Under the pieces are notes generated by a model, which was not told the DNA's origin, did no database searches, and was given only the letters and a program-made list of their open reading frames with translations. The position numbers were made by a program, and so were the translations under genes. Shown one piece after another: positions 1 through 9,006 of a stretch of 64,000 nucleotides of DNA (the first letter of the stretch is position 1; each line of letters starts with the position of its first letter). Source of the stretch: Deltaproteobacteria bacterium. GTDB lineage: Bacteria > Myxococcota_A > UBA796 > CAJQPC01. The stretch is taken from NCBI GenBank assembly GCA_016717595.1, contig JADKFE010000007.1:102452-166451 (forward strand). The letters are read 5' to 3'.

Positions 1-2
1 TC

Positions 3-791
3 ACCCAGGGCGAGCTGGGGGTGCGCCTCGCCCCGCCGGGGGACGCCGAGTTTTTGCCCTTGGCCGACGCCATCAACCAGCTCGCCGCGACCTTGGCCAC
101 ACGCCAAGACGAGATCAGCGCCCGGCTGGAGCTCACCCGGCAGCTCGCGGCCATCGTCGCCCATGAGGTGCGAAACCCGCTCCAGAGCCTCACCATGCTC
201 ACCGACGTCATCGCCCATGAGCCTGAGCTCGCCGAGCGGCTCAAGCTCTTGGACATGAGCCTGCGGGAGGTGGCGCTCATCGAGGTCGTCGTGCAGCGCC
301 TCGTGGGCTCGGGCGGGGAGCTGCGGCTGGTGCGGGGGCAAGCCTCCCTCACCGAGCTTCTGGAGCGCTGCGTGGCGATGCTCGGGCCTCGGGCGCGTGA
401 GGGCAAGGTGACGCTCAAGGCCGAGCTGCCGCCGGAGCGGCTCGTGGCGAGCGTCGACGCGGCCCTGCTGCGGCGGGCGGTGGAGAACCTCCTGCTCAAC
501 GCGCTTCAGATCCTCTCTGAGGCCGGAGGAGGGGTGGTTCAGGTCGCGCTGAGCCGCGCCGAGGCCCCGGCCCGGGCGATCTTTGTCGTCGATGACAGCG
601 GCCCCGGCGTGCCCTTGGTGGATCGTGCCCGCATCTTTCAGCTCGGCGTGACCAACCGTCGCGGCGGCACGGGCCTGGGCTTGGCGCTCACAAAGCAGGT
701 GATCGACGCCCACGGTGGTACGCTTGACGTGGAGGACTCGCCTCTGCGCGGCGCACGCTTCATCCTGTCGATCCCTCTGGAGGTTGATTGA
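3..791 (+). CDS. Sensor histidine kinase, C-terminal part (cut by window edge)
   Basis: The gene starts before the window; the reading frame is open from base 3. The first ~30 visible residues look like the end of a HAMP linker. A HisKA H-box follows (AHEVRNPLQ; His is the phosphorylated residue), then an HATPase_c domain with the N-box (ENLLLNALQ), G1 (DDSGPGVP) and G2 (GGTGLGLAL). It autophosphorylates and would hand phosphate to the regulator encoded next. The stop codon overlaps the TTG start of the downstream response regulator (TTGA), so the two are translationally coupled. The sensing domain is not visible, so the signal is unknown. Confidence 0.88.
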   Translation, partial: TQGELGVRLAPPGDAEFLPLADAINQLAATLATRQDEISARLELTRQLAAIVAHEVRNPLQSLTMLTDVIAHEPELAERLKLLDMSLREVALIEVVVQRLVGSGGELRLVRGQASLTELLERCVAMLGPRAREGKVTLKAELPPERLVASVDAALLRRAVENLLLNALQILSEAGGGVVQVALSRAEAPARAIFVVDDSGPGVPLVDRARIFQLGVTNRRGGTGLGLALTKQVIDAHGGTLDVEDSPLRGARFILSIPLEVD

Positions 792-1950
792 ACGACCAAA
801 CAACGGTGCTGGTCGTCGATGACAACCGCTCGGCGGCGGACGCCCTGGGCATCGTGTTGCGTCGCAACAATTATGTGGCGGAGGTCGCCTACGACGGCGT
901 GAGCGCGCTTGGCCGCCTGCGCGCCGGGGGGCGTGGATGTGGTGCTCACCGACCTGCGCATGGAGCCCATGGACGGCATCGAGCTGCTGCGCCAAGCCCG
1001 AGCCTTGCCCACGCCGCCCGAGGTCATCGTCTTCACGGGCTTTGGCACCGTAGACGCCGCCGTGGAGGCCATGCGCCTAAACGCCCGCGACTTCTTGACC
1101 AAACCTGTGAGCCCGTCGAAGGTGCTGGAGCACCTCGGCCGCCTTCGGGGTGACGCCGCGCCCACCCACGGCCTGCGCGTGGACGAGGGCAAGAGCGCCA
1201 AGGCCAAAGAGGTGGCGGCCCAGGTGGAGGCCGTGCGCAAGAGCCGCGCCCCGGTGCTGATCTTGGGTGAGCCCGGCAGCGGGCGCTCGGAGCTGGCCCG
1301 AGCCCTGCACCCCAGCGCCGCCGAGCGGCCGGTGCGCGCGCTCAACCACCCCTCTCGCGCCGCGGAGGTCGATCTCCGCGCCCCCGGCGCCCTGCTCTTG
1401 CCCAACGTCGATCTCCTCACGCCCCAAGATCAGGTCGCCTTGGTGCAGGTGCTCAACGGCCTCGACCCGGTCACCGGGCCGCGGGTGATCGCCTGGGCGC
1501 AGCCGGGCTTCATCGAGCAGGCGCCCCGGGACCCCGCCGGGCACGAGCTGACCTTACGCCTCGCGGTGCTCGTGGTGACCTTGCCCCCTCTGCGGGAGCG
1601 TGTGGAGGACATCCCCGCCCTGCTCACGGCCTTGTTGGCCGGTCGCGCCCCGGCGGAGCTTCAGCCCACCGACGCCCAGCTCCAGGCGCTCATGGCCCAC
1701 CGCTGGCCAGGCAACCTGCGTGAGCTGGCGGCCTTGGCCGAGCGCGCCGTCGTCTTCGGCCTCGCCCACCTTAGAAGAGGGCTTCTCGTTACAAGAGCAC
1801 CTGGAGTCCGTCGAGCGGGAGATCCTCATCCGCGCCCAGGAGCAGACGAAGGACGACCGGGCGGCGATGTCCCGGGTGCTGGGCGTAGAGCGGAACACCC
1901 TACGCTACAAGCTCAACAAGTACCACCTGAACCCCAAAGGTGGCGGCTGA
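788..1950 (+). CDS. NtrC-type sigma54 response regulator, two frameshifts
   Basis: Starts with TTG overlapping the kinase stop. The receiver domain is clear (VLVVDDNR acidic pair; DLRMEP with the phospho-Asp; TKP with the conserved Lys). A central AAA+-like region follows (GEPGSGRSELAR resembles Walker A; VTLPPLRERVEDIP and HRWPGNLREL are typical NtrC-family segments), then a Fis-like helix-turn-helix (AAMSRVLGVERNTLRYKLNKY). The reading frame changes near 927-934, at a run of six Gs, and again near 1770-1785, so three frames must be joined. Walker A has Arg-Ser where Lys-Thr/Ser is usual, and the sigma54-contact GAFTGA loop is not visible, so the ATPase may be degenerate. Likely partner of the upstream kinase. 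Confidence 0.8.
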
Positions 1951-1978
1951 ACCCTCCGCCTGAATCGGCGGTGTGGCC

Positions 1979-3024
1979 ATGACGGCCCCCGCTCCAGCCC
2001 CCATCACGCCCGCGGGCACGGGCCGAGCGTTGGGCACGGCGCTGGTGGGGGGTGGTGGCCTTGGCGCTCTTAAGCCTGGTCTTGGCCCAGGCGACGGGCG
2101 TAGACACCCTCGGCGCGCTGCGGAGAGCGCCGATCTGCCGATGTTGGTGCTCTCTCAGCTCGTCATGGCCGCGGGCATGACGTGTATGCGCGGCGCTGGC
2201 GGGCGCTCATCCCCGGCGGCGAGGCCCTGCCGGTCTTGCCCGTCACCGGCATCCTCTGCGCCGGGCTCTTGCTCAACACCTCGTTGCCCGGCCCGGTCGG
2301 TGAGCTCGCCGCCTCTGGGCTCATCCAGCGGAGGTATGGCCTGCCCGCCACGGCGGCCTTCGCGGCGAACATCCACAGCCGCCTCATCGGCCTGAGCTGC
2401 GCCGCGGTGCTCGCCGTGGGCGCTTGGGCCGGGGGCTCGATGCCGACCCCGCCGGGCTACGAGTCTGTGGTGGGCCTCGCCGCGGGGTTCATCACCTTGG
2501 GCGCGATGGCGCTGGGCGTAGCCTCGTGGCGGCCCGACTGGCTAGAGTGGGCCGCGAACCTCAGCTTAGGCACCTTGGCCGCCCGACTGCCCGGCGCGTT
2601 CGGGCGTGTGGCCCAGCGCGGGCTCGTCCTCGCCTTGGAGGTGAGCCGCGCGCTTCACGACGTGGCGCGCCACCCGCCGCTCACCTGGGCGCGGGCGATC
2701 TTCTGGGCCTTCGCCGGGCACGCCACGGCCACCACGGGCATCCTCTTGGGCGCCTGGGCCGTGGGCCTCGACCCCAGCCTCGCCGGGGTCTTGTTCACCT
2801 ACTGCGCGGCGACGGCGGGGGGTGCTCGTGCTCTTCGCCGTGCCCGGCGCCCTGGCTGGGACGCCTTGTTCATCGGCTTCTTCGTGGCCACTACCGGGGT
2901 GGGTGTGGCTGAGGCCGTGCTGGTGATGGCGATGGTGCGCCTGCAGCAGCTCTTGTTGATGGGCCTCGGCGCCGTGGCGCTCACGACCTTGGGCGGCGGG
3001 GAGGCCGCGCCGCTCAAGGTCTGA
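1979..3024 (+). pseudogene. Flippase-like (LPG synthase TM / UPF0104) membrane protein, several frameshifts
   Basis: A multi-spanning membrane protein of about 340 residues. The segment with MLVLSQLVMAAGMTCMR followed by RRWRALIPGG fits the 'LRa-RW-xLL' pattern near the N-terminus of the lysylphosphatidylglycerol synthase transmembrane / UPF0104 family. The long frame from 2182 carries about six hydrophobic helices. Frames must be switched near 2046-2051 (a GGGGGG run), between 2100 and 2140, near 2190, and twice between 2817 and 2860, where the second switch cancels the first. Without repair only the GTG-started frame 2182-3024 is long. The family moves or modifies polar lipids; substrate unknown. 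It follows the response regulator by 28 bases and converges with the radical SAM gene. Confidence 0.55.
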
Positions 3025-3034
3025 GCCTGCTCAG
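3021..3034. terminator. Hairpin spanning two convergent stop codons
   Basis: CTGAGC, two bases, GCTCAG. The plus gene's TGA and the minus gene's TGA both lie inside the stem. There is no T-tract, so intrinsic termination is only possible. Confidence 0.35.
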
Positions 3035-4598
3035 GTCGTGATGATGGTGTCGAGGTTGGCCCAGCGGCGCCAGAGCGTCTTGGTGAGCTCGCCGTTCTTC
3101 GCCATCTTGGTGACGGTGGTGCCCATCTTCACGAAGTTGGCGGCGTGGGCGGCCTGAATCAGCGGCCAGGGGTGCTTCTTGAGGAACTCGGACTTGGACA
3201 AGGCGCGCAGGGCCGGGCGCGGGATGAAGTCTTTCGACAACATCTGGATGAGGCTGATCCAGAAGGTGTCCTCGACCGGGCGGGGGTACTTGAGGTTCAC
3301 CCGGTGCTGGTAGAAGACCTTCGTGTTGAGGCCCTCGATGTCGTACTCGGAGATCAGGCCCGACTGGAGCAGCTTGTGGTTCAGCTCACTGCACGGGACG
3401 ACCGTCATCGAGAACAGGTAGAGGTCGAAGGGCCGGGGGAACTTCGAGACCATCTCGAACAGCGCGCGTTTGTCTTCTTCGGTAGAGACGGGGTCGTCGA
3501 AGATGAGCTGGAAGTGCGGCTTGACGCCCAAGCGGTGGTAGAGCTCGGCGATGTCGTTGATGTTGCTGTTCTTGACGCGGCGGTCGTACAGGTGGCCGGT
3601 GACGCGCTCGCTGGACTGGATGCCCATGTAGACCGAGACCAGCCCGGCGTCGCGCAGCATCGACATGCGCTCTTCGTTCACCAGCTTGGGCTCGATGAAG
3701 ATCTCGAAGGGCAGGCCGATGGCCTTGGGGTAGAGGTCGCAGAACTCGACGAGCCAGTCTTTCTGGAAGTTGAAGACCTCGTCGTCGAAGCGGATACGCT
3801 TGAAGTCCCAGTGAGAGCGCGCGGCCTTGATCTCCTCGACCATGCTGGCGGGAGAGCGCACCCGGAACCACTTCTGGCCGGGGTAGACGTCCTTCTTGTA
3901 GGTGGAGTTGTAGCAGTAGCTGCACTTGTAGATGCAGCCGCGGCTCCCATCATCTGAAAGACCGGGTCGCCGTGCATCGGGTCGCCGCCGACGCGGGTGT
4001 CGCCGTAGAGGTGGACCTTGTGCTCGTGCGTCGAGTAGTCGCGGAAGGCCAAGGAGTCGAGATCACTCACCAAAGGCCGCAGGGCGTTCTGGCGGATGCT
4101 GCCGTCGGCCTGGCGCAGCCAGAGGTTCGGCGTGTCGGAGATGTCGCGGCCCGTGGCGAGGCGCTCGGCGAGATCCAGAAGCGCCAGCTCCCCTTCGCCC
4201 TTGAGCACGAGCTCGGCGGACTCCATGGACTGATCGGGCATCAGCGTGGGGTGCATCCCGCCCCACAGCACGGCGATGTCGAGCTCCTCGTGGATGTGTT
4301 TGGTGAGGATTCGCGCCGCGTTGAAGTAGGCTGAAGCCCGGATCGACACGCAGACGAGGTTGAGGCGCGCCTCGCGGATCGCGGCGATCAGGCCCTCAAG
4401 CTCCTCGTCCGTGGCGGGGAAGATGTGGTTGGAGATCCAGTCCTTGAAGTAGATCTCGGTGACGTGAACCCCGGCCTGGCGTAATGTCGCCGCGAGGATA
4501 CGCACCGCGTTGTTCTCCACGTCATACATGGAGATGATGCCGATGCGTGGGCCGTCCTGGCCAGCGGCGCGAACGAGCTGCTCCAGCCTGGGATTCAT
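3031..4598 (-). CDS. Cobalamin-binding radical SAM enzyme, one frameshift
   Basis: ATG at 4598 with an upstream GGAG; about 522 residues after repair. Residues ~15-150 form a B12-binding-type Rossmann domain (starts RIGIISMYDVENNAVRILA, contains WGGMHPTLMPD and GEGELALLDL). The radical SAM core follows: after repair it reads GSRGC-xxx-CSYCYN, the CxxxCxxC [4Fe-4S]-SAM motif. The break is at the C-run 3946-3948; one more C (a G on the coding strand) rejoins the frames exactly at this motif. Downstream are typical TIM-barrel strands (IRFDDEVFNF, VSVYMGIQSS). Members methylate or rearrange unactivated carbons using methylcobalamin and SAM. The substrate is unknown. Divergent from a flavoenzyme gene, 154 bases apart, suggesting a common lipid or sugar product. 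Confidence 0.85.
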
Positions 4599-4643
4599 CT
4601 TGAAGCTCCGACCTCGCAGGGGGTTTGGTGAGTGGTCTTCCGC

Positions 4644-4649
4644 AGGATA
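4644..4649 (-). promoter_or_regulatory. Candidate -10 element for the radical SAM gene
   Basis: TATCCT on the minus strand, about 45 bases before the ATG. The same hexamer precedes the lipoprotein gene at 58976. No convincing -35 was seen. Confidence 0.3.
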
Positions 4650-4752
4650 GCACCCACGTCCCCGGATCGGTAGCGTAGAATGGCGAGCAGCAGATGACCC
4701 CCAACCCAGCGTCGGCCCAAGACGGCGCGACGAGCTTCTCGGAGGATTCAAG

Positions 4753-6131
4753 GTGGCGACGGTGATGGATGGACCCGTGGTCATTGTCGGCGGCGGCGTC
4801 GCCGGTCTGGTCTCCGCTCAGCTTCTCCAAGAGGCGGGGGCGAAGGTGGTGGTCATCGAGCGCAACGACCAGGTCGGCGGCCTGGCGCGCTCGATGCGCT
4901 ACGACGGCTTCTCGTTCGACGTCGGGCCGCACCGCTTTCATACGGAGAACCCGAACGTCAAGGCCTACCTCGACCGGGTGCTCAAAGGCGACGCGACGCT
5001 CTTCCCCAGGCTCTCTGAAGTGTACTTTCAGGGCAGCTACTACCGCTGGCCGCTGCACCCCAAGAACCTGCTCCAGCTCCCGCTGCCCCTCGCGCTCCGC
5101 TCCGGCGTAGACCTCGCGATCAACGGCTTCAAAGAGTACGAGCTGGACACCTTTGAGCAGTACGTGCTCAAGCAGTACGGCCCGACGCTCTACGAGCACT
5201 TCTTCCGGGGCTACTCCGAGAAGTTTCTGGGCATCCACCCCCGGGAGACGCACCCCGACTGGGCGAAGGTCGGCATCAACCGCGCGATCATCGACGACAA
5301 GCTGCAGATGCAGAACCTGGCCCAGCTCGCCAAGTCGACGCTCACGCAGTTCAACAAGGTCGAGATCCCCTTCATGTACCCCACCGAGGGCATGCAGCAG
5401 GCGTGGCAGAAGGTCTCGGCGATCATCCGCGCCAAGGGCGGGCGTATCCTCACCGGCACCAAGGCGCGGCTAGAGGGCAAAAACGGCAAGATCGAGCACG
5501 TCTGGGCGGGCGAGGAGCGCATCACCCCGTCGATGGTCATCTGGACGGCGCCGATCACCTTGGCGATGAAGCAGCTCAACCTAGAGATCCCCGACCTGCC
5601 GTACCTGGGCCTCTTGCTGTACAACGTCTGCGTCGAGAGCGACGTCCCGCGCAAGTACCAGTGGTGCTACTATGGCGAAGACGACCTGATCTTCAACCGC
5701 ATCTCCATCCCCAAGTTCTTCTCCCCGGCCACGGTGCCGAACGCCAAGGCCGCGGGCTGTGTGTGGAGCTGACCTGTATGGAGGGCGACACCCGCTGGCA
5801 GAACGCGGAGCGCCTGACCGACTGGGTGGTGGACGATCTGGTGAAGGTGGGGCTGATCAAGAGCCGCCGCCAGGTTCACAACGTGCACGTCGAGCGTATC
5901 CCCGAGAGCTACCCGATCTACCACAAGCACTACCCGCGAGAGCTTGAGAAGGCCCGGCGGGCCTTGGGGCAGTTCGAGAACCTGCACCTCGCCGGTCGCA
6001 CGGGCATGTTCTGGTACAACAACATGGACCACTCCATCGAGAACGCGATGCAGCTCTGCAAGCGCCTTCTGCGGGACGCGGGCCGCGCCGACGTCGAAGA
6101 GGCCGCCTTGGCCCAAGGCCTCGCCTCCTGA
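4753..6131 (+). CDS. FAD-dependent oxidoreductase, UDP-galactopyranose-mutase-like, one frameshift
   Basis: GTG at 4753, chosen because GGAGG at 4741-4745 is well spaced. The N-terminus is a dinucleotide-binding fold (VVIVGGGVAGLVSAQLL...VVVIER) followed by GGLARS and FDVGPHRFHT, as in amine oxidase / protoporphyrinogen oxidase / UDP-galactopyranose mutase flavoproteins. The C-terminal FAD-binding end is NLHLAGRTGMFWYNNMDHSIENAM. The frame breaks at GGG 5754-5756; one added G gives AAGLCVELTC and joins the two halves, for about 459 residues. Likely redox or mutase chemistry on a sugar or lipid precursor. The partner gene is the divergent B12 radical SAM enzyme. Confidence 0.82.
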
Positions 6132-6170
6132 AGGGTGAGCCCTCGGCGAGTTGTGTCGGCGCCCATCTCG

Positions 6171-6191
6171 TCCGGACATTCCCTGTCCGGA
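6171..6191 (+). promoter_or_regulatory. Palindrome in the methyltransferase promoter
   Basis: TCCGGACA, TTCCC, TGTCCGGA: 8-base arms with a 5-base centre. It overlaps the place where a -35 box would sit for the -10 at 6203-6208. It could be an operator or a terminator hairpin for the upstream flavoenzyme gene. Confidence 0.4.
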
Positions 6192-6202
6192 GTGAAGCGC
6201 GT

Positions 6203-6208
6203 TATAGG
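6203..6208 (+). promoter_or_regulatory. Candidate -10 for a leaderless methyltransferase transcript
   Basis: TATAGG lies exactly six bases before the GTG start at 6215, and no ribosome-binding site is visible. This is the spacing expected of a leaderless mRNA. Confidence 0.35.
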
Positions 6209-6214
6209 CGCAGC

Positions 6215-7327
6215 GTGACACGAGCGCCTCTCACCTGCATCGAGCCATTCTGTGGCGCTGGCGGCTTGGCTTTGGGCCTTCGCCAGTCAGGCTTCCAGCT
6301 TCGCGCCGCCTTCGACCTCGACGCCGAGGCCGTACACACCTATCAGCACAACCTGGGCGACGGGGCCTTCGTGGCGGACGCCCGGGAGATCCGCCCCGAG
6401 GAGCTCCTGGATCGAGCCGAGCTTCGTGGCGCGCGCCTCGACCTGCTCGCCGGGGGCCCGCCCTGCCAAGGGTTCTCGCGGCAGAAGCGCGGCGCGCACT
6501 TGGGCGACCCCCGCAATGAGCTCGTCGCCGAGCTCGGCCGCCTCGCGCGGGGCCTCAACCCCCGGGCCGTGCTCGTGGAGAACGTGGCGTCGTTCGGCGA
6601 GGCGCGTGGCCGGGCCTTCGTCGAGGCCCTCTCTGAGGCGCTCGCCGACTACGTGCTCACGCCCCAGGTGGTGAACTCCGCCGACTTCGGCCTCGCCCAG
6701 ACCCGGCGGCGTTACCTGCTCGTGGCGATTCACCGCGACGAGCCCGGCGTGTTCCAGCTCACCCCGTCCCAGGCGCCCTGGCGCACCGTGGGCGAGGTGC
6801 TGCGCGGCCTGGACGAGCCCCCCGAGCGCCCTGAAGACCCAAGCCCCTGGCCCAACCACCAGCGGGCGCGGGTGACCCAAGAGAACATCCACCGCTTCTC
6901 CTTTGTGCCTGAGGGCGGCGGCTGGAACGACATCCCCTGGGAGCACCGCCTGCCTTGCCACCAGCGCGTGACCGGCGCGACGAGCGGCGGATGGCCCGAC
7001 GTGTACGGCCGCCTGCGCTGGGACGGCCAGGCGCCGACCATCACCGCCGGGTTCGACAGCTTCTCAAGGGGTCGCTACGGCCACCCCCACGCCGACCGCC
7101 CGCTCACCCCACGCGAGGCCGCCCGGCTCCAAGGTTTCCCCGATGACTACGTCTTCTTGGGCAACCGCGCCGCCGTGCGCCGCCAGATCGGCAACGCCGT
7201 GCCGCCGCCCTTGGGCGCGGCCGTGGGGGCGGCGCTCGCGGGGGTGTTGTGGGGGGAAGACTCAACTATAAAGCAAAACTTTATAGTTCAAAGCGTCGGG
7301 GATACGCCGGTTATGCAGGAGGGCTAA
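6215..7327 (+). CDS. DNA (cytosine-5) methyltransferase, orphan
   Basis: 370 residues, uninterrupted. Motif I is EPFCGAGGLALG at residues ~10-20 (SAM binding), motif IV is GGPPCQGFS with the catalytic Cys, motif VI is VENVAS (ENV), motif VIII is QTRRRYLL, motif IX is LTPREAARLQGFPDDY and motif X is RQIGNAVPP. The target-recognition region between VIII and IX (about 100 residues) gives no clue to the site. No restriction endonuclease or Vsr gene adjoins it, so it is either an orphan regulatory methyltransferase or a remnant. The last ~25 codons cross an AT-rich palindrome (7264-7288), unlike the rest of the gene, so the natural C-terminus may have been longer or different. GTG is the only start that keeps motif I intact. 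Confidence 0.93.
   Translation: MTRAPLTCIEPFCGAGGLALGLRQSGFQLRAAFDLDAEAVHTYQHNLGDGAFVADAREIRPEELLDRAELRGARLDLLAGGPPCQGFSRQKRGAHLGDPRNELVAELGRLARGLNPRAVLVENVASFGEARGRAFVEALSEALADYVLTPQVVNSADFGLAQTRRRYLLVAIHRDEPGVFQLTPSQAPWRTVGEVLRGLDEPPERPEDPSPWPNHQRARVTQENIHRFSFVPEGGGWNDIPWEHRLPCHQRVTGATSGGWPDVYGRLRWDGQAPTITAGFDSFSRGRYGHPHADRPLTPREAARLQGFPDDYVFLGNRAAVRRQIGNAVPPPLGAAVGAALAGVLWGEDSTIKQNFIVQSVGDTPVMQEG
7264..7288. repeat. Perfect AT-rich inverted repeat
   Basis: Arms AACTATAAAG and CTTTATAGTT around CAAAA. It lies in the 3' end of the methyltransferase gene and is strikingly AT-rich against its surroundings. Possible operator, hairpin, or the footprint of an inserted element. Confidence 0.6.
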
Positions 7328-7411
7328 GGCAGGGCGTGTCAAACCCGACCCTTCAACCTGTCCCACGACCGCCCCCTGTGAACCACCCCCGCCGGGGGTT
7401 AGTCGGCAGGG

Positions 7412-8054
7412 ATGGACAAGCTCCGCGCGCTCTTCGTGCTGTTTCACCTCGTGGGGATCACGCTCTTGTCTCTGCCTACGCCGGGCAAAGCCCAGGACCT
7501 CGACGCGCCCGAGGCCGCGGCGCTCTTGGAGGACCTGCGGGCCTTGGGCGCGCGGCTGGGGGTAGAGCGCAGCGCCGCCGAGGTCAAGGTCATCGCTGTG
7601 GACGTGAGCGAGCGGATTCGGGAGGCGCGCGCCGCGCTCTTGGCGCCGTTCAACCCCTACGCGCGGCTCACCGGGGCCCGCCAGGGCTGGAGCATGTTCT
7701 GGGCGATCAACCACCGCCCGGCGCGGCTGGTGATTGAGCTTGAGGGCCCCGATGGCGCCTGGACCCCGCTCTATGTGGCCCGCAGCGACACCTACGCCTG
7801 GCGCCGCCGGGAGCTGGATCAAGAGCGGCTGCGCGGCGTGGTCAACCAGTACAGCCACCTGCGGGATCGGCGCTCGTACCGGGCCTTCGCGGCGTTCATC
7901 GCGCGGAGGGCCCTGGCCGATCACCCGGACCGCCACCCGCGCCCGGGTGCTGATGGAGGAGCAGCCGAGCCAGCGCCCCGAGGCCCTGCGCGCCGGGAAG
8001 ACCCCGCCGTCGAAGCGCCGCTGGGAGGAGCTCTACTCCCGGGAGACCCCGTGA
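7412..8054 (+). CDS. Secreted protein of unknown function, partner of the HTTM protein
   Basis: ATG at 7412; residues 1-28 are a Sec signal peptide (hydrophobic core, then GKAQD). The body has a conserved-looking stretch (NPYARLTGARQGWSMFW, then a beta-rich segment and ARSDTYAWRRRELDQERLRG). The frame shifts near 7915-7930; after repair the protein ends WEELYSRETP at 8054, about 213 residues. The stop overlaps the GTG start of the HTTM gene (GTGA), so the two are coupled and probably act together at the membrane. I do not recognise the family. Confidence 0.6.
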
Positions 8055-9006
8055 GGCCGCGCGCCCTCGCCGAGGCCTGGGTGGCGTATTGGGCCCAGCT
8101 CGCGCCGCCGACGCCCCTGGCGCTCATCCGTGTGGCCTTGGCCCTGTGCGCCTTGGGCACCCTGGCGCACATGATCTGGAGCGGCGTGCTCCTGTGGGTC
8201 TGGGGAGACCTGGAGTTTGGCGGTTACCGCCAGAACGCGCCGGGGCACTGGTGGTGGTCCTTTGTGCCCCACACCGAGGCGGGCCTCTGGGGCACCGTCG
8301 CCTTGGCCATCACCGCCGGGGTGCTGGTGTTGGTGGGCCTCGGCGGCCGGGCGTCGAGCCTCGCGCTGTTGATCCTGACGATGGCGCTCACGTCGATCAA
8401 CCCCGAGTCCGGCGGCGGGCACGATCGCCTGCTCACGAACGCGCTGTGGCTCCTCGTGTTGTCCCCAGCGAGCGCGACGCTCTCCTTGGACTGCCGCCTT
8501 CGCACCGGCGCCTGGAGCGACACCACCCCGCGCCCGGCCTGGACCCGTGATCTGTTCTTGTTTCAGCTCGTGCTGGTGTACGTCACCACCGGGGTGCAGA
8601 AGATCGGCGGCGGCGACTGGATGCCCTGGGGCGAGTTCATGGCGCTGCACTACGCCCTGCAGCTCCCGAGCTGGCAGCGCTGGGACCTCAGCGGCGTGTT
8701 GGGGTCGGTGACGCCGCTCACCCAGCTCGCCACGGTGGGCACGATGCTGTTTGAGCTCGGCGCGCCGCTCTTGTGGTTGGGGGTGTGGGCCGAGCGCCAC
8801 CCTGAGGGCGGTCGTGTGGTGCGCCTCGCGCGGCGGGTTCACCTGCGAAGGGGTTTGTGCTCGCCGCGGTGATGTTCCATGTGGGCATCGACGCCTTGAT
8901 GAACATCGGGCCGTTCTCGTGGGTGAGCATGAGCTACCTCTTCGCGGCCTTTGAGCACGATGAGCTTGTGGCGGCGTGGCGGAGGGTGAGGGGGCGGGCC
9001 AACTAA
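8051..9006 (+). CDS. HTTM-domain (vitamin K gamma-carboxylase-like) membrane protein, one frameshift
   Basis: GTG at 8051 overlapping the previous stop. Several hydrophobic helices with the HTTM signatures: an N-terminal LIRVALALCALG helix, SINPESGGGHDRLLTNALW, then LFLFQLVLVYVTTGVQKIGG and WMPWGEFMALHYAL. This family is related to the integral-membrane gamma-glutamyl carboxylase, but most bacterial members have no proven activity. The frame shifts near 8840-8860; the repaired C-terminus runs VMFHVGIDALMNIGPFSWVS to 9006. The 3' end overlaps the convergent solenoid gene by four bases. Total about 318 residues. Confidence 0.75.

Noticed and set aside
788..1950. Programmed ribosomal frameshifting
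   Set aside because: Breaks occur at ordinary G/C runs in many unrelated genes with no slippery heptamer or downstream pseudoknot pattern in common.
6171..7288. Complete restriction-modification system around the C5 methyltransferase
   Set aside because: Neighbours are a flavoenzyme and a secreted protein. No endonuclease, C-protein or Vsr gene was seen on either strand.
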